64,000 nucleotides of DNA from Pezicula radicicola (lineage: Eukaryota; Ascomycota; Leotiomycetes; Helotiales; Dermateaceae): contig PDUO01000009.1 in the NCBI GenBank assembly GCA_003008705.1, positions 806,001-870,000 of the forward strand, written 5' to 3'. The notes beneath the pieces are model-generated. The model was not told the origin of the DNA. It did not search any database and saw only the letters and a list, made by a program, of their open reading frames with translations. Positions 49,232-60,231 of the stretch are shown piece by piece. Each line of letters starts with the position of its first letter. Positions within the stretch are counted from its first letter, which is position 1. Made by a program: the position numbers and the translations under genes.

Positions 49232-51443
49232 ATGGTTAGAATGCGTGCCTACGCTGTACTCTCCTTCGCAGTCCATCTGCTTAGTAGCAGTACCTGCGCG
49301 ACGCCGATCGGGGATACGGGAGGCCTGCGAATACCATTGGAGCGCCAGCTATCCCAATACCAAACCAGGCGGTTACACGGGAAGTTCCTGCATATAACAG
49401 GTCGGTTCCACAATCGAACAGCCCCCCTCTGGACATCACTAACAGGCCTCAGATTTACATCCAGATCAGTTCTACAAAAAACACACCTCGACTGAAGAAG
49501 AGAAGGCATGCCATCGTGGCGAAGGCCCCGCGGGCACATACGGCGCGGAGACTTCGGATTGCGATTCGCCATTCGCCCTTGTGAACGCGACGTTCAAATG
49601 GATACAAGAGAACATACGCGACGAGATTGATTTTGTGGTGTGGACGGGTGACTCGTCGAGGCACGACAACGATGAGAAGATTCCTCGAACGCAAGACCAG
49701 GTGCTGGAGACAAACCGCTTCGTGGTCGACAAGTTTGTCGAGGTTTTCGGGAATGGGCGCGATGACCAAGATCCCACCAAGGACTTGGTGGTACCAGTTA
49801 TCTCTACCTTTGGCAACAATGACATTCTACCTCACAATATCCTACAATCTGGTCCCAATAAATGGTTGAAGACGTACACAGATGTGTGGAGGAAATTCAT
49901 ACCAGAGGAGCAAAGACATGGGTTTGAAAGAGGAGGATGGTATTACGTTGAGGTCATTCCCCAGAAACTGGCCGTCTTTAGTCTCAACACGCTATACTTC
50001 TTCGATAACAACGCGGCGGTAGACGGCTGTGCTCTACGTTCTGAGCCTGGATACGAGCATATGGAGTGGCTACGAATTCAACTACAATTCATGAGAGAAC
50101 GTGGGATGAAGGCAATCCTAATGGGCCACGTTCCTCCCGGTCGCACTGACAGCAAACAGCTTTGGGACGAGACTTGTTGGCAAATGTATACTCTGTGGCT
50201 TGACAGGTATCGTGATGTGGTCGTAGGAGGACTCTACGGTCATATGAATCTCGACCATTTCATGCTCCAGGACACAAAACAGATCGATATACTTTCAGTG
50301 GAACAAGGAATACATCCTACTGCTCATTCTACACGCGGCGTCATGGAGGATGATTTTTCTATCATGTCTGCATCTGACTACCTAGAAGAGTTGCGAGAGA
50401 CTTGGGCTAGCATACCAAACCCCAAGCTTGCTGTTGAAGAAATTGACGCTAAGGAACTCAAGGCGGACAAGAAGAAGGAGAAGAAGGAGAAGAAGGAGAA
50501 GAAAGACAATGCTCTCAAGGAGCTTGGAGGTCAATGGGCAGAGCGTTTCCAGGTCACCAATGTTGGTCCGAGCGTGGTCCCAAATTATTTCCCTACTTTG
50601 CGGGTCATTGAGTACAATATCACAGGACTGGACACGGCAGCCGTCTGGACACGCAACCCCAGACCTGTTCAAAACATGGACTGGCTGGAAGAAAACCAAG
50701 ATGACCAACGAGTCTTAATGATTGAGGACAACGAGAGTCTAGAGGTAGATGGTGACCTAGAAGCGTACAAGAAAAAGGGCAAAAAAGGAAAGAAGGGAAA
50801 AAAGCCGAAGAGTCCAAAGAACCCCGATCTCATTGTACCTGATCCACCAGCAAAATCGTCACCCCCTGGTCCAGCATATTCTCCGCAAACTCTTACAATG
50901 CTCGGGTACACTCAGTACTTTGCAAACCTCACTCATATCAATAATGATTTCGTAAAAGACGAATTTGAAGATGATATGGACACAGACAGCTGGCATGGAG
51001 GGAAACACAAGGGTAAGCAGCCGAATGACAAGGTCTCAAAGACAAAACCATTCAAATACCAAGTCGAATATGACACATTTACCGATCCAATCTACAAGCT
51101 TCATGACATGACAGTCAAGAGCTACATCAAACTTGCTCATAGAATCGGACAATATAAACCACCCAAAGACGATCAACTCAAAGATGACGATGACTTAGAC
51201 GAGCCCAACGCTAGAGAAGAGGATGACGCCGGTGAGGATAACGACACGAATACAAAGGCGATATCAAAGAAGCACAAGAAGAAAGGCAAGCAGAAGGAAA
51301 AGAACAAAGTATGGCTGTACTTCATAAAGCGTGCCTTCGTGGGGACGGTTGAAGATGATGCTATACGGAAATATGAGCTGAATAGGCTTCCTGCACATGA
51401 ACATGAGAGCCTAGGGACGGAGATGCATGATGGAGAATTGTGA
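49232..51443 (+). CDS. ppn1: Vacuolar endopolyphosphatase PPN1
   Basis: Metallophosphoesterase that cleaves internal bonds of polyphosphate, acting in the vacuole. Exons 49232-49400 and 49453-51443 (52-nt intron); 719 residues. Seen: N-terminal signal/anchor AYAVLSFAVHLLSSSTC; first metal motif ITDLHPDQFY formed across the intron; TEEEKACHRGEGPAGTYG; second motif WTGDSSRHDND; third STFGNNDILPHN; GHVPPGRTDSKQLWDE; and YGHMNLDHF, all as in the PPN1 family. Two lysine-rich insertions (around 50460-50510, KKEKKEKKEKK, and 50770-50815, KKGKKGKKGKKPK) and a third near 51270-51305 lie in the C-terminal half. The precursor is larger than its catalytic core, consistent with the proteolytic maturation known for yeast Ppn1. 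No breaks seen. Confidence 0.93.
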
Positions 51444-52885
51444 TTGACGAAATTAATTATAGTAGCATTGGAATATGGATTGCATTGGGTTTGGATTAGC
51501 GTTGGCATGGACTTAGTCATCCGGCGTTCAAGATGGGAGGTCATATATATTGGTATGCATTGTATGGCATTGCGTTTGATAAAGTTTACAGACTCTCATT
51601 CTGCCAGGGTCTAGGATTTGTTTTGTTCTTCCTCGTATGTTTTTAACCTGATACCAAATAGTTGATATTTTTGAAATATGTAAACTTTATCATGGAAGAT
51701 TACAAGTACTATAGCTAGTGATTAGGTATATACATGTGAGCTTTCTGAACGAATGACGTTCACCGCTTACATCCTCTCTTTGTTGCGAGAACATCCCGAG
51801 AGGTCGAATCCTCTATGTAGTTCCTTCTATCTTCTCTGTTAAAATACCAAACCCATATACTTTCAAAGTAGTCTACGCAATCGTTCTATTGACTTGTTAG
51901 GTCCCAGCAAATCACACACAACGTAAGTCTTGATAACGCGTTATTTAAGTATTCGAATGATTAGGGTTTCAATCTTATGGCGGCCAGTTATAGTTATTCG
52001 ATGTCTATTGCCAAAAGTGGGTGATGTAACAGTGGTTTTGTCACGATCTACGACTAAGACTTCTCCTTTGAGCAATTTGATTACATGATTTATTCGTTTA
52101 CTTAGCGAGTGATAGAAACCAAAGATGTCGCCTCTGTTGTTTTTCATGTTGCGGAATACATGTGTGCGACTGATATGGCAATTATAGAGGGTTTGAGAAT
52201 TGGCGAGGGGAGATGAACCGGTTTGATTTCCTCCCTGTAATTGTTCGTAAGGGCTTTAGGACTCAAGCGCATTGCAGGCTCACTGTTACATGAGTAATGG
52301 CTGGATTCTGGGCGGTCTGATGCTCGAGGGGTTGTTGCTCCGAAAGTTGTGACGAAGTTAAAGTCCGAGTCGGGCCAATATAACTTCATTATGATGTAAA
52401 CGAGGTAGGTATACACACAGGACGACCAAGTACCAGATGCCAAGAACCATTTTCCCTCAAAAGTTCACACACAACTCCGCTTTGAAAGTCCGGCTCAAGA
52501 ATTCACCTCAGTTGGGACATTAAATACAGCCCAAGGGATACCTCATCGACCCTTTTGATAGTCTAGGCATTGACATGCAGCACATTCTATGCGGGAGCTA
52601 TCTAGCGTTCAGATTGCTAAAGTCTTTCCTCATTGCAAATGTATCACAACAACTGCACAGGGATCTTCACCATCCTCTCATCACCCCTGATAATCATGAC
52701 GCAGTCATTATATAAACAAGCCTACGGGAACCCTTTGGAAACTATCTCGAGTCACTCTTTCAACCACAATCCCAAGCACAAAGCAAATAACACTTTTCAC
52801 TTTATTGCAGGAATTATTTCTCCGAACCGGAAAGAAAGCTTTCCATCTTTCATCCAAGGAACCCCATATCTCACCAACATTCAAA
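51444..52885. other. Intergenic between PPN1 and con-10-like pseudogene
   Basis: About 1.4 kb, AT-rich. A 99-codon minus-strand frame (52144-52443) and a 91-codon plus-strand frame (52633-52908) overlap non-coding-looking DNA and show no family features. The part before 52886 is probably the promoter and leader of the con-10-like gene. Confidence 0.5.
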
Positions 52886-53242
52886 ATGGTCAACCACGGA
52901 GTCTCTAGCAAGAGCAAAAACGCAAGTAACTTTGCCAATAGATCCAAGGATCAGGTGAAGGAACTTGCAAGTAAAGGTGGTAAAACGAGTCACAATGGAG
53001 GTTTTTGCATCTACGGATCCTGAGAAGCAGGTTATACTCCCTATCCTATCGCTTTCTATCTCGAACCATAAGACAGATAAAGAGCAAATTTTGGAACCAG
53101 GAAATGTGGTTAATATGAGTTCATAGAAAGTAATTGCTTCAAAAGGTGATCAAGTGGCAAGTTCCAACATGGTAGTGAAAGGGCGAGAGAGGCTGGTCGT
53201 AAGGGTGGGCAGGCTGGTGGTGAACACGGAACGGGGTCGTGA
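52886..53242 (+). pseudogene. Con-10-like KGG-repeat stress/conidiation protein, frameshifted
   Basis: Intact relatives are small hydrophilic proteins induced in conidia and stress (Neurospora con-10; KGG repeat family). Seen: exon 52886-53030 with NFANRSKDQVKELASKGGKTSHNGG; a 96-nt intron (GTTATA...CATAG) at the usual position after ..DPEKQ; exon 53127-53242 with VIASKGDQVASSN and, in another frame, GSERAREAGRKGGQAGGEH then a stop. Breaks: a one-base excess in the T5 run at 53002-53006 throws the GGF segment out of frame, and a one-base loss near 53178-53184 breaks exon 2. One KGG motif has become KGD. Each exon needs a one-base correction, so the gene appears dead, unless both are base-call errors. 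Confidence 0.8.
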
Positions 53243-55130
53243 TGAAGATTTGGGCTAATTACATCGGATCCTGGCTATTATGTTTGGGTAGGTTGTGTTA
53301 TGTGGCGAGACTCATACACGGGGTTCTGAAATGGGAAGAAAGCTTTGGTCTAGGGATGGTCTGGGATTCAAAGTTATTGTCATTTTTAGAAAGGTATGAG
53401 AAACATCTTTGGAAGCTAGTGGTTCCAGAGCAGTGATTGTTTGATTTAGTCTTTGGAATGGCTTCCATGCTTTCCATTTGATTATGCAAGTGACTGTATA
53501 TGACTAAGATAGCAATAGTCAAGAACATACCATAAGAATTTTACTTCCCAAGCCATGGAGTCTATTGCATTTTATCCGAAATCTTATCCCCCTATTAGGT
53601 GCATACATTAGATTATTCCTCTCCTCAGTAAACATATTATGATTGGTCAAGGAACCCCGTGACTCAAATGGTGAATACAAAAGTGCAAACAACACAAACC
53701 TTAGTATGACTTGAGCAAACACACTTCAGTGCCAGAATGGAACAACTGGTTGTTTATCGCCAGTGCAGTCCCCTGAATAAGGGCCGATGCCTCTGTCGCA
53801 GATTCTTCTTCAGGGAAACACTCACCTGAGGTATGTTGCATTTTGAAGGTTTGAAAAGATTCCTGTTGTTTTATTTTGTTTAGATTTGTTTACTGTTGTT
53901 GGAATGTTATTGTTCTGCCGCTTTTGGAGACTTCGCTTAGGTTGACAAACTTGTAAAGGAAAATCACAGTGGAGCTCTTGATTTGAAAAAGAATGACCAA
54001 AACAGAAGCTACTTATATTGCGTTTGTAGAAGAATGAAGTTAGTTCTGGAATACTCTGCATGCAGTCTTGCTTTTTTTGTTTTCCTACAATGGTAATCGC
54101 ATCCATGCCAACCATCACCTTCGCCTTCGTCCAATGCCACTGCATACCCTTATGTGCACTTCAAGGAGGCTTTCGACCTGCACTTTGCATTTTGCATCTT
54201 TGGGACTGGATAGAAAGTTTCTATTATACTAGATATCTTACCTAAAAACAATATTGTCGCACTTCTCAACCCACAAACCTATATAGGAAGGAACTTCAGG
54301 GAAACATTCTCTTGAAGTATGTTTTTATAGCATCAGAAAGGTTTCTATCTCTGCATTTTCTCTACAAAGGTGTCGGGAGTGGGCTATTGCCACAGCCTTG
54401 TTCTTTTATCAATGAATCATTTAGGATCCTACAATTTCTAGTATATTACTAGAAGGCGGCGACAATAGCTTTCCCCCAGCACCACCGTAGTCGTTCTGAC
54501 TTGTAACTGTCAAAATACCATCGTGCTGTCGCTTTACGAGATTTAGATTGTTGGAATCTAGAGACAATCGCAGCACTTAATAATAAACACAAACTATTCG
54601 TAGGTAAACAAACCTTGTTCTGAATATTCTGGTAATTTATCTTGCTTTGTTGTTTGGTTCTAATTGTTTCTCTTATTGCAGAGGTCTACAAATAGGCTCA
54701 TGCCCAGATCTTGTCTTTACAGACAGTACGAGAAATCTTGCCCCATATGTTGCTTTCCCTTTATGTTTCCATATTTTCTCTAGGTTGCCATTTCTAGATT
54801 CAAATACGATATGTTGAGGGACCAGGACTTGTTCGACTTTTATTGCTTGGAAAATGGGATCGAGCCTATGTACCCTGAACATCCGTATGTCAAATTATGT
54901 TCTCTTAGAACGTGTCCCATGTCCTATTCAAGATGCAACATATCTTGTATTTGGAATTTCAAGGCTAACTTTGCCCGAGGCAGTTATATATTGTCATACA
55001 TGTTTAAAAAGTTAATTCAATTGTAGGTATGGTCATAATTTATTCTCAAAAAGTTTTCATCAATAATTGTGGTGGCAAATTTACTAAAACTATATGTACG
55101 AAGTGAATACATCTTTGTGGTTGCGGAAGT
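53243..55130. other. Long AT-rich intergenic stretch
   Basis: About 1.9 kb. Short related blocks occur at 53807-53840 and 54289-54320 (TTCAGGGAAACA.TC followed by TGA.GTATGTT), hinting at an old, very degraded duplication. Frames up to 107 codons show no recognisable product. No tRNA, transposase or terminal repeats recognised. Confidence 0.4.
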
Positions 55131-55155
55131 CATGTGATTCACTCCCCTATTCACT
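55131..55155 (+). promoter_or_regulatory. Duplicated promoter block of zinc-knuckle copy 1 (CATGTG variant)
   Basis: CATGTG followed by ...CACTCCCCTATTCAC is about 220 nt upstream of the copy-1 start. It is the counterpart of the block at 57301, where the first six bases are CACGTG. The shared block shows that the tandem duplication included promoter DNA. Confidence 0.6.
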
Positions 55156-55356
55156 CGGTTAAACGAGAAACATCTAATCCTTTCTGCCATCCCTTGTCGT
55201 CACAACCACCACGACACAAAGTCAACACAAAATCAATTCAATATCAAAACATCGCACCAAACAGATTCAGTACATCTACATAAACATCGATTTCCTCTTC
55301 CATCTGGAGATAAATTCCTGCGACAACATCCGACACCAACTTTCATCGCAAACAAA

Positions 55357-56801
55357 ATGCCAACGGTACAATCTATTATCTGTGGTCGCTGTGGCCAGAA
55401 AGACCACCACTACACCCAGTTCTCAGAACAAATCAGCGACGTTCCGTTGGTAAACGTGGAAATACATTGTCCTAGCCAACCTATCATCCCCGGAAGCACT
55501 CGATGGCTAGACCTCGACAGCTTCAAAAGATGCCTGTATCTTTGGAATCAACGTACGTCTCCATTATTTACCGTATGAATTTAGGAGAGCCCCAAAAGAG
55601 ACTAATTTGCTACAGATATGGGTCATTGGGTCGAAGGTTTCGGAGACGTTCTTAACCAAGTCGACGAAATGAGTTTCTACTTCAATGCCATAGGTTCCGA
55701 GGTCAATCCGTGGTCTACTGGATTCTAGATTACTTTTGAGGTGCCGGGAACACCAGAGGCTCTAGATGTCGCAGAGAGGATCACGGCCAACCCTCCGGAC
55801 TTGAACGTCTTCCTAAACCGCAGCAACGTTCCGACGAATGACAATGATTCTATTAACGTCACCAACTCCAGATTCAGCCATTCGATAAATCGCAACACAA
55901 ATAGCAACGGCCGGGATAAAAATAAGCGGACAAGTATCCAGAATTCTGTCCAAGGTACGGAGGGCATGCAGGTCACCAATGATAGTTCTCAGACTGGATT
56001 TGGCACACCTTCTGGAACTCCGTCGCACACTACAGCCCCAAATCCTGGCCTGGTCTTTGGTGGGACTGGAAGAAGGGTTTCTGTAAGTGTTCAACGCTTC
56101 CTGTTGCCCTAAGTATTGGTAAACTAAGTGATTTCACAGCAAGCACTCAGAACATCACAACGAAGAACCCCCGGTAGAATGATTGCACCTACTCGTCGTC
56201 GTTCTCAACCAGCTCCTAGTTCTGAGCCCACCAGTGCTATCGTAAACTCTCCAGTAAGTTATTTAACATTCATAAGAACCCACATGAGCTTTGCTAATGA
56301 GCTCTATAGCTCTTTAGACCTATGTTTAACGTCGATATGAGAATCGTGCAAGACCCAACACGAATGTCTGACAAAGAGCTGAGAGTCGGAGGGTCTATGA
56401 ATGGGCCAGTTTTCAGGAACACACAAAGTCAGGTGGAGATGGAAGAGACAGGTTTCGAGGATCGAGCGGTGGATTCTCTACCGAGCACTGTTGAGGGGTT
56501 TGGTTCCGGTTCTGAACCTAATGGCAATAACCAGGCTACTTTCAGACATGCCTCTGCCATTCCTCGTGGCACTGGAGTTGGTGATTCAGGCACTGCTCAT
56601 GGTGGGTTTTCTTTGGTGAACAACTCACCAAATTTGAGTTGCTCGCTTGTTGGGGCATTACAGGATACTGCTACAGCAAACAGCCACCAAGGAACAAGTG
56701 AAGAGACCAAGAACCTTACCATTCCAGGCAACAGCCAAGATACAATCGAGAAAGGGAAGAGAAAGAAGCGTGCTTTGGCGCAACCAGATAGTAAGGCGTA
56801 G
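55357..56801 (+). pseudogene. Zinc-knuckle family gene, copy 1, with nonsense codon and lost zinc ligand
   Basis: Exons 55357-55552, 55616-56082, 56140-56253, 56310-56801 would give 422 codons with three introns at the same places as copy 2. N-terminal CGRCGQKDHHYTQF corresponds to the CCHC zinc knuckle C-x2-C-x4-H-x4-C of copy 2, but the last Cys is Phe. QPIIPGSTRWLDLDSFKR is almost identical to copy 2. An in-frame TAG at 55726-55728 (codon 103) sits in STGF-stop-ITFEVPGT, where copy 2 reads SDGIKVTFDVPNT. No plausible intron removes it (nearest donor would make 27 nt). Beyond the stop the frame stays open through Ser/Asn/Arg-rich sequence and a basic RKKR-like tail. The coherent frame after the stop suggests a recent lesion. 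Molecular role unknown. Confidence 0.75.
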
Positions 56802-57189
56802 AAAAGGTAGAGTTGAGCGGAGGAAAGCTATTTTAGGTGACAGTAAACAAAAAAGAGAACTCGCCAGGGAGACGAGTTGCCGGTAGTTGAAGTTGGTATT
56901 GCACATTATTTTTCTTTGCTCTAGATAAGGTGGCAATTGATCATCTCGGAAACACAAAATCTCTTTTTTTTCCCCATTAGCAAGTCCTCGGGGAACCTTT
57001 ACCTTTGGGGGAAATTTCAGCTTACCCAAGGTTAAACAGATATGTTGTATCACTGTGCTGAGTAACTTGGATGGCGGGCGACGTCCCAACGACCGTCAAT
57101 ATGGAAATCCCACCTATAGAGTATTAATTATACCATCCTAACAAAGGATTGCCTTATATATAATGCATTTATTAAGAGTTTCGCATACA

Positions 57190-57213
57190 AGTAACCTATT
57201 CATGAGGTTACTT
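57190..57213. repeat. Short inverted repeat AAGTAACCT / AGGTTACTT
   Basis: AAGTAACCT at 57190 and AGGTTACTT at about 57205 form a 9-bp stem with a short loop in the spacer downstream of copy 1. It could act in 3'-end formation or be chance. Confidence 0.5.
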
Positions 57214-57300
57214 GTTCGTTAGCAGAGAAATAATTTATAAAAATCGCGCCTTATTCACTACTTCACAAATTCTAACTATTCATGATCGTACTGTCTAAGT

Positions 57301-57325
57301 CACGTGGCCCACTCCCCTATTCACC
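57301..57325 (+). promoter_or_regulatory. Promoter block of zinc-knuckle copy 2 with CACGTG
   Basis: CACGTG at 57301 followed by GCCCACTCCCCTATTCAC about 225 nt before the start. It matches the block at 55131 except that copy 1 has CATGTG. Use as a bHLH site is inferred from the motif only. Confidence 0.5.
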
Positions 57326-57525
57326 GAGCCTTCAATTAGACGAGGCCGTGGAAGTATTTCTTATTCTTTCTGCTTCCTTCTCGTCGCAACTGCGCACAAC
57401 GACAACACAAGAAAGGGTTTCTTAGACGCACCAGCTTCACCAAATTGAATTTTGGACTTCTTGTTCTCTCTAATATTAGAAATCAAGACCTATTACATTG
57501 TCGACTCATATTTCAGACAAGCACT

Positions 57526-58954
57526 ATGGTAGCCAACGCCTACATTGTCTGTGGTCGTTGCGGAGCAGCCGGACACCACTTTACACTCTGTCGAGGTGTA
57601 GTCAGACCAGATTTAACACTCTCCCAAGTAGTTGTGGAATGCCCAGCACAACCAATAATCCCTGGGGAAACTCGATGGCTAGACCTTGATAGTTTAAAGA
57701 GGGGCCTAGGTGCCTGGAATAGTAGTAAGTATCCCTCTTCTATGCGCACTTATAATTATAAAGATCAACTAACTGGATATAGATATGGGATTGTGGGCTA
57801 AGAGTTTCTCGGACTTTTTGGAACAAGTAGAGGAAATGAGCACATACTTCGACGCAAGCACTTGTAGTGTCAAACCATATTCAGATGGTATTAAGGTCAC
57901 ATTCGATGTACCAAATACGCGGGTGGCTCTAGCTGTTGCTGAGAGGATCACAGTCAGTTCTATGAACGAGCCTATTCCTACAAACAGCACTCGTCCAACC
58001 CACCGTCGTCGCCCTGCACAAGGTAGTGGTGTTACAACTGGCAATGCTCGCGCACACGGCAAAAGACCCAGAAGTGGCCTTAATAGCTCTCAACCCAGAG
58101 TTAGTAATAATCCGACAAGTGGCAGAGAACATGACAACAACTCTATGGGTATCAAACGTCCCGTAAAAGCGCCGAAGCTCGTAAACCACCCTAACCCCAG
58201 CGAACAACCAAGTGCAACAAAGCGTAGCAGTTTGGGGGACAGCGACGATAATATGAGCAATACCGGGGACTTGGGTAGCAATAGCCTACTAAACAGTCCC
58301 TTCGAACCTCGTGGAATTTCGCATGCCCCCAGACGTCAACACCAGACTGGATATAGCACTCCAAAGACTACTTCGGCTGCTCCTTCTAGCTGTGATACTA
58401 TATCAATGGCGCCTATCCCTCGTTCTTCCGTATGTATTTGATCCTCTTACCAACTCATATGTTCGTACACTAACAAATTTCAAAACAGCTCCCACAAAAC
58501 ACTACTGGTACGGCGACGAACCGCAGAATCATCCCACCTCGTCGCCGACGTCCTAGTACGCCTGGCGCTGGCTCGTCGGTAAGTAACTAGGAATATCACC
58601 ACAACACACTTAGCCTTTTGCTAATAAGATACATAGCTTCGTCAACCCTCGTCTGGTCCCGCCGTACCTGACCAACACAATCCAGCGCCCTCGACACACA
58701 AAGCTGTTCGCTTTGTAGAGCTTGAGCCCACTTTTTCAGCTGCAAGACATTCACCACGTACTGGGGAACCACAGGGTATTTCCGCGGAACGTTACCATGG
58801 AGAAACACCTGGAATGGATGGTAACGATACGTCTGAGAGTAGTACCCGAGGTACGGCCCAGCTGGCAGGAAAGAAACGTACATTCGCGGACATAGAATTT
58901 AACACTGATGTAGAATTTGAGGTTGAACAATCCGATGGAAACTCAGAGGAATGA
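57526..58954 (+). CDS. Zinc-knuckle (CCHC) protein, copy 2, family unrecognised
   Basis: Exons 57526-57724, 57783-58429, 58489-58578, 58637-58954; 417 residues with no break. Seen: CGRCGAAGHHFTLC near residue 10, a full C-x2-C-x4-H-x4-C knuckle of the type that binds single-stranded nucleic acid; QPIIPGETRWLDLDSLKRG; a conserved central region (FLEQVEEMSTYF; IKVTFDVPNTRVALAVAERITV); then a long Ser/Pro/Asn/Arg-rich disordered half with RRIIPPRRRRPSTPG and a GKKRTFADIEF end that could act as a nuclear localisation signal. Its neighbour at 55357 is a diverged tandem copy with the same intron positions. I do not recognise the family; nuclear, nucleic-acid-binding function is inference from the knuckle and basic stretches. 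Confidence 0.8.
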
Positions 58955-59360
58955 TTGCTTTCCTGAGGGCGAGTGGAAAGTCAGATTTCACAATAATAAC
59001 GACGGGAGTAGAGATGTTATGTTGATAATAGTAACTGTACTTGTGCTTGTACATGAATTTGAGTTGTAGATATGATAGCAATTGTGAATGTTTCACTGAA
59101 AAGTGGCTATTGTAGGGGCAATGGAGACAATTCATTGTCAAGAATTATAAGTCAGATATTATATATGCTTTAAATCAGATACTTGAAGCCAATAAGTTAC
59201 TTACCTAGATCAAGTGAGTTACCTAAATCAAGCGAATGACCCAAACACTTCTATTACGTGAGTTACTCAAACTAGGTAAGTTGCCTACCTAAGTAGAGTA
59301 TGCTCCTATTTGATTGCTATTTTAGACTTACGTGGCAGTGAATGGAACGTTTCTTAGTTT
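58955..59360. other. Convergent intergenic region with short TTACCTA repeats
   Basis: About 400 nt between zinc-knuckle copy 2 and the peroxidase pseudogene. At 59194-59297 related words (TTACCTAGATCAAGTGAG, TTACCTAAATCAAGCGAA, GTGAGTTACTCAAACTAGGTAAGTTGCCTACC) form a small degenerate repeat cluster with inverted elements. No gene. Confidence 0.5.
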
Positions 59361-60231
59361 CTATAGATAGTAGAGATGAGCCAACAACCCTGTAATAGGA
59401 TTATACCCGCCAAAAGCCAACTTTAAAGAATTCGCAGTGATTAATAAGCCCTCAGGAACAGCCTCTCCATTCGCTATATTCAAGGCCAATATCATGTTCC
59501 CCAATGTCCACAAGTTTGTCTCCGTAGTCGATGGTCTCCAGCCCTCATTGTACGGCAACCTCCCTTCTTCTATCACAAATATTAGCAAAATGAAATGGCA
59601 AGTATAAATGCCAGACGAAGGACGGAAGACACCAAAAAAATCCTGACAAACTCCAACGGCACAACCCCAGTAATAGGATCCCCAATAGCACTCAAATAAA
59701 GAGCCATCTCTCTATAACTCAATACAAACTGCTGCAGTGTATACGTAAACTTGCTATCTCTTCCCTCCTCAGTCACAATCCGATTATAGTTCGGCTTCGC
59801 AGCCAACGGAATACTCGTCTTATTAATGCCCTTAAAAGACTTCAAAAACGAAGCAAATATAGTCTGATTAAATTATAATTGTCCCTATTATTTAGGTAAT
59901 AATCAGCACGACTAAGCGACGCATCATGCTCGATGGGGAAACTGTGCTCGCTTAAATTGTCGAGATTGAAGGAAGTAGCGAGCGGGTTGTTAGGGACGGA
60001 AAGGAGACCTGCTGAGCCGATGACGGTTGAGTCAGCTCCGGTATTGTAGCCCGTGTCCTGGGCTTGTATGAGGAGGGGAACGGTGATTCCTTTACCAGAA
60101 TGCGGGAGGATTCCGTGGTTAGCGAGACTATTAAGCCCAGGACACGGCCAACGGACGTCGTCAGTACCTGGAGGTGACCACTTCAACAAATTAGTTTTTC
60201 TCAAAGAGCAGGAGCAGGAGCCCTGAGACAT
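59361..60231 (-). pseudogene. Chloroperoxidase-family heme-thiolate peroxidase, frameshifted
   Basis: Intact relatives are secreted heme-thiolate peroxidases/peroxygenases (peroxidase family 2). Seen on the minus strand: DDVRWPCPGLNSLANHGILPHSGKG, with the PCP motif whose Cys is the heme ligand and the ANHG histidine; SFNLDNLSEHSFPIEHDASLSRADYY, containing the family EHD; QTIFASFLKSFKG; LEFVRIF; a 63-nt intron 59570-59632; and EEGRLPYNEGWRPS with a short C-terminal tail. Breaks: a one-base loss in the T run just after ..NYN (about 59875) and a further frame conflict at the T7 run next to the last donor (59634-59640). No clear signal peptide precedes MSQGSCSCS. Two indels at homopolymers make it a pseudogene, with sequencing error the alternative. 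Confidence 0.8.

Larger units (their letters stand above)
56802..57525. other. Spacer between the tandem zinc-knuckle genes
   Basis: About 720 nt holding the copy-1 3' region and the copy-2 promoter. AT-rich with short inverted words around 57190-57220 (GTAACCT...AGGTTAC). Nothing else recognised. Confidence 0.5.

Noticed and set aside
50428..50718. Arg-rich alternate frame inside PPN1
   Set aside because: It is the +1 shadow of the lysine-rich insertion in the confirmed PPN1 frame.
52144..52443. 99-codon minus-strand frame between PPN1 and the con-10-like pseudogene
   Set aside because: No family resemblance, no splice partners, and biased composition; treated as chance.
53760..54340. Related blocks with TTCAGGGAAACA words considered as a transposon pair
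   Set aside because: Similarity is limited to about 30 nt; no inverted ends or coding capacity seen.
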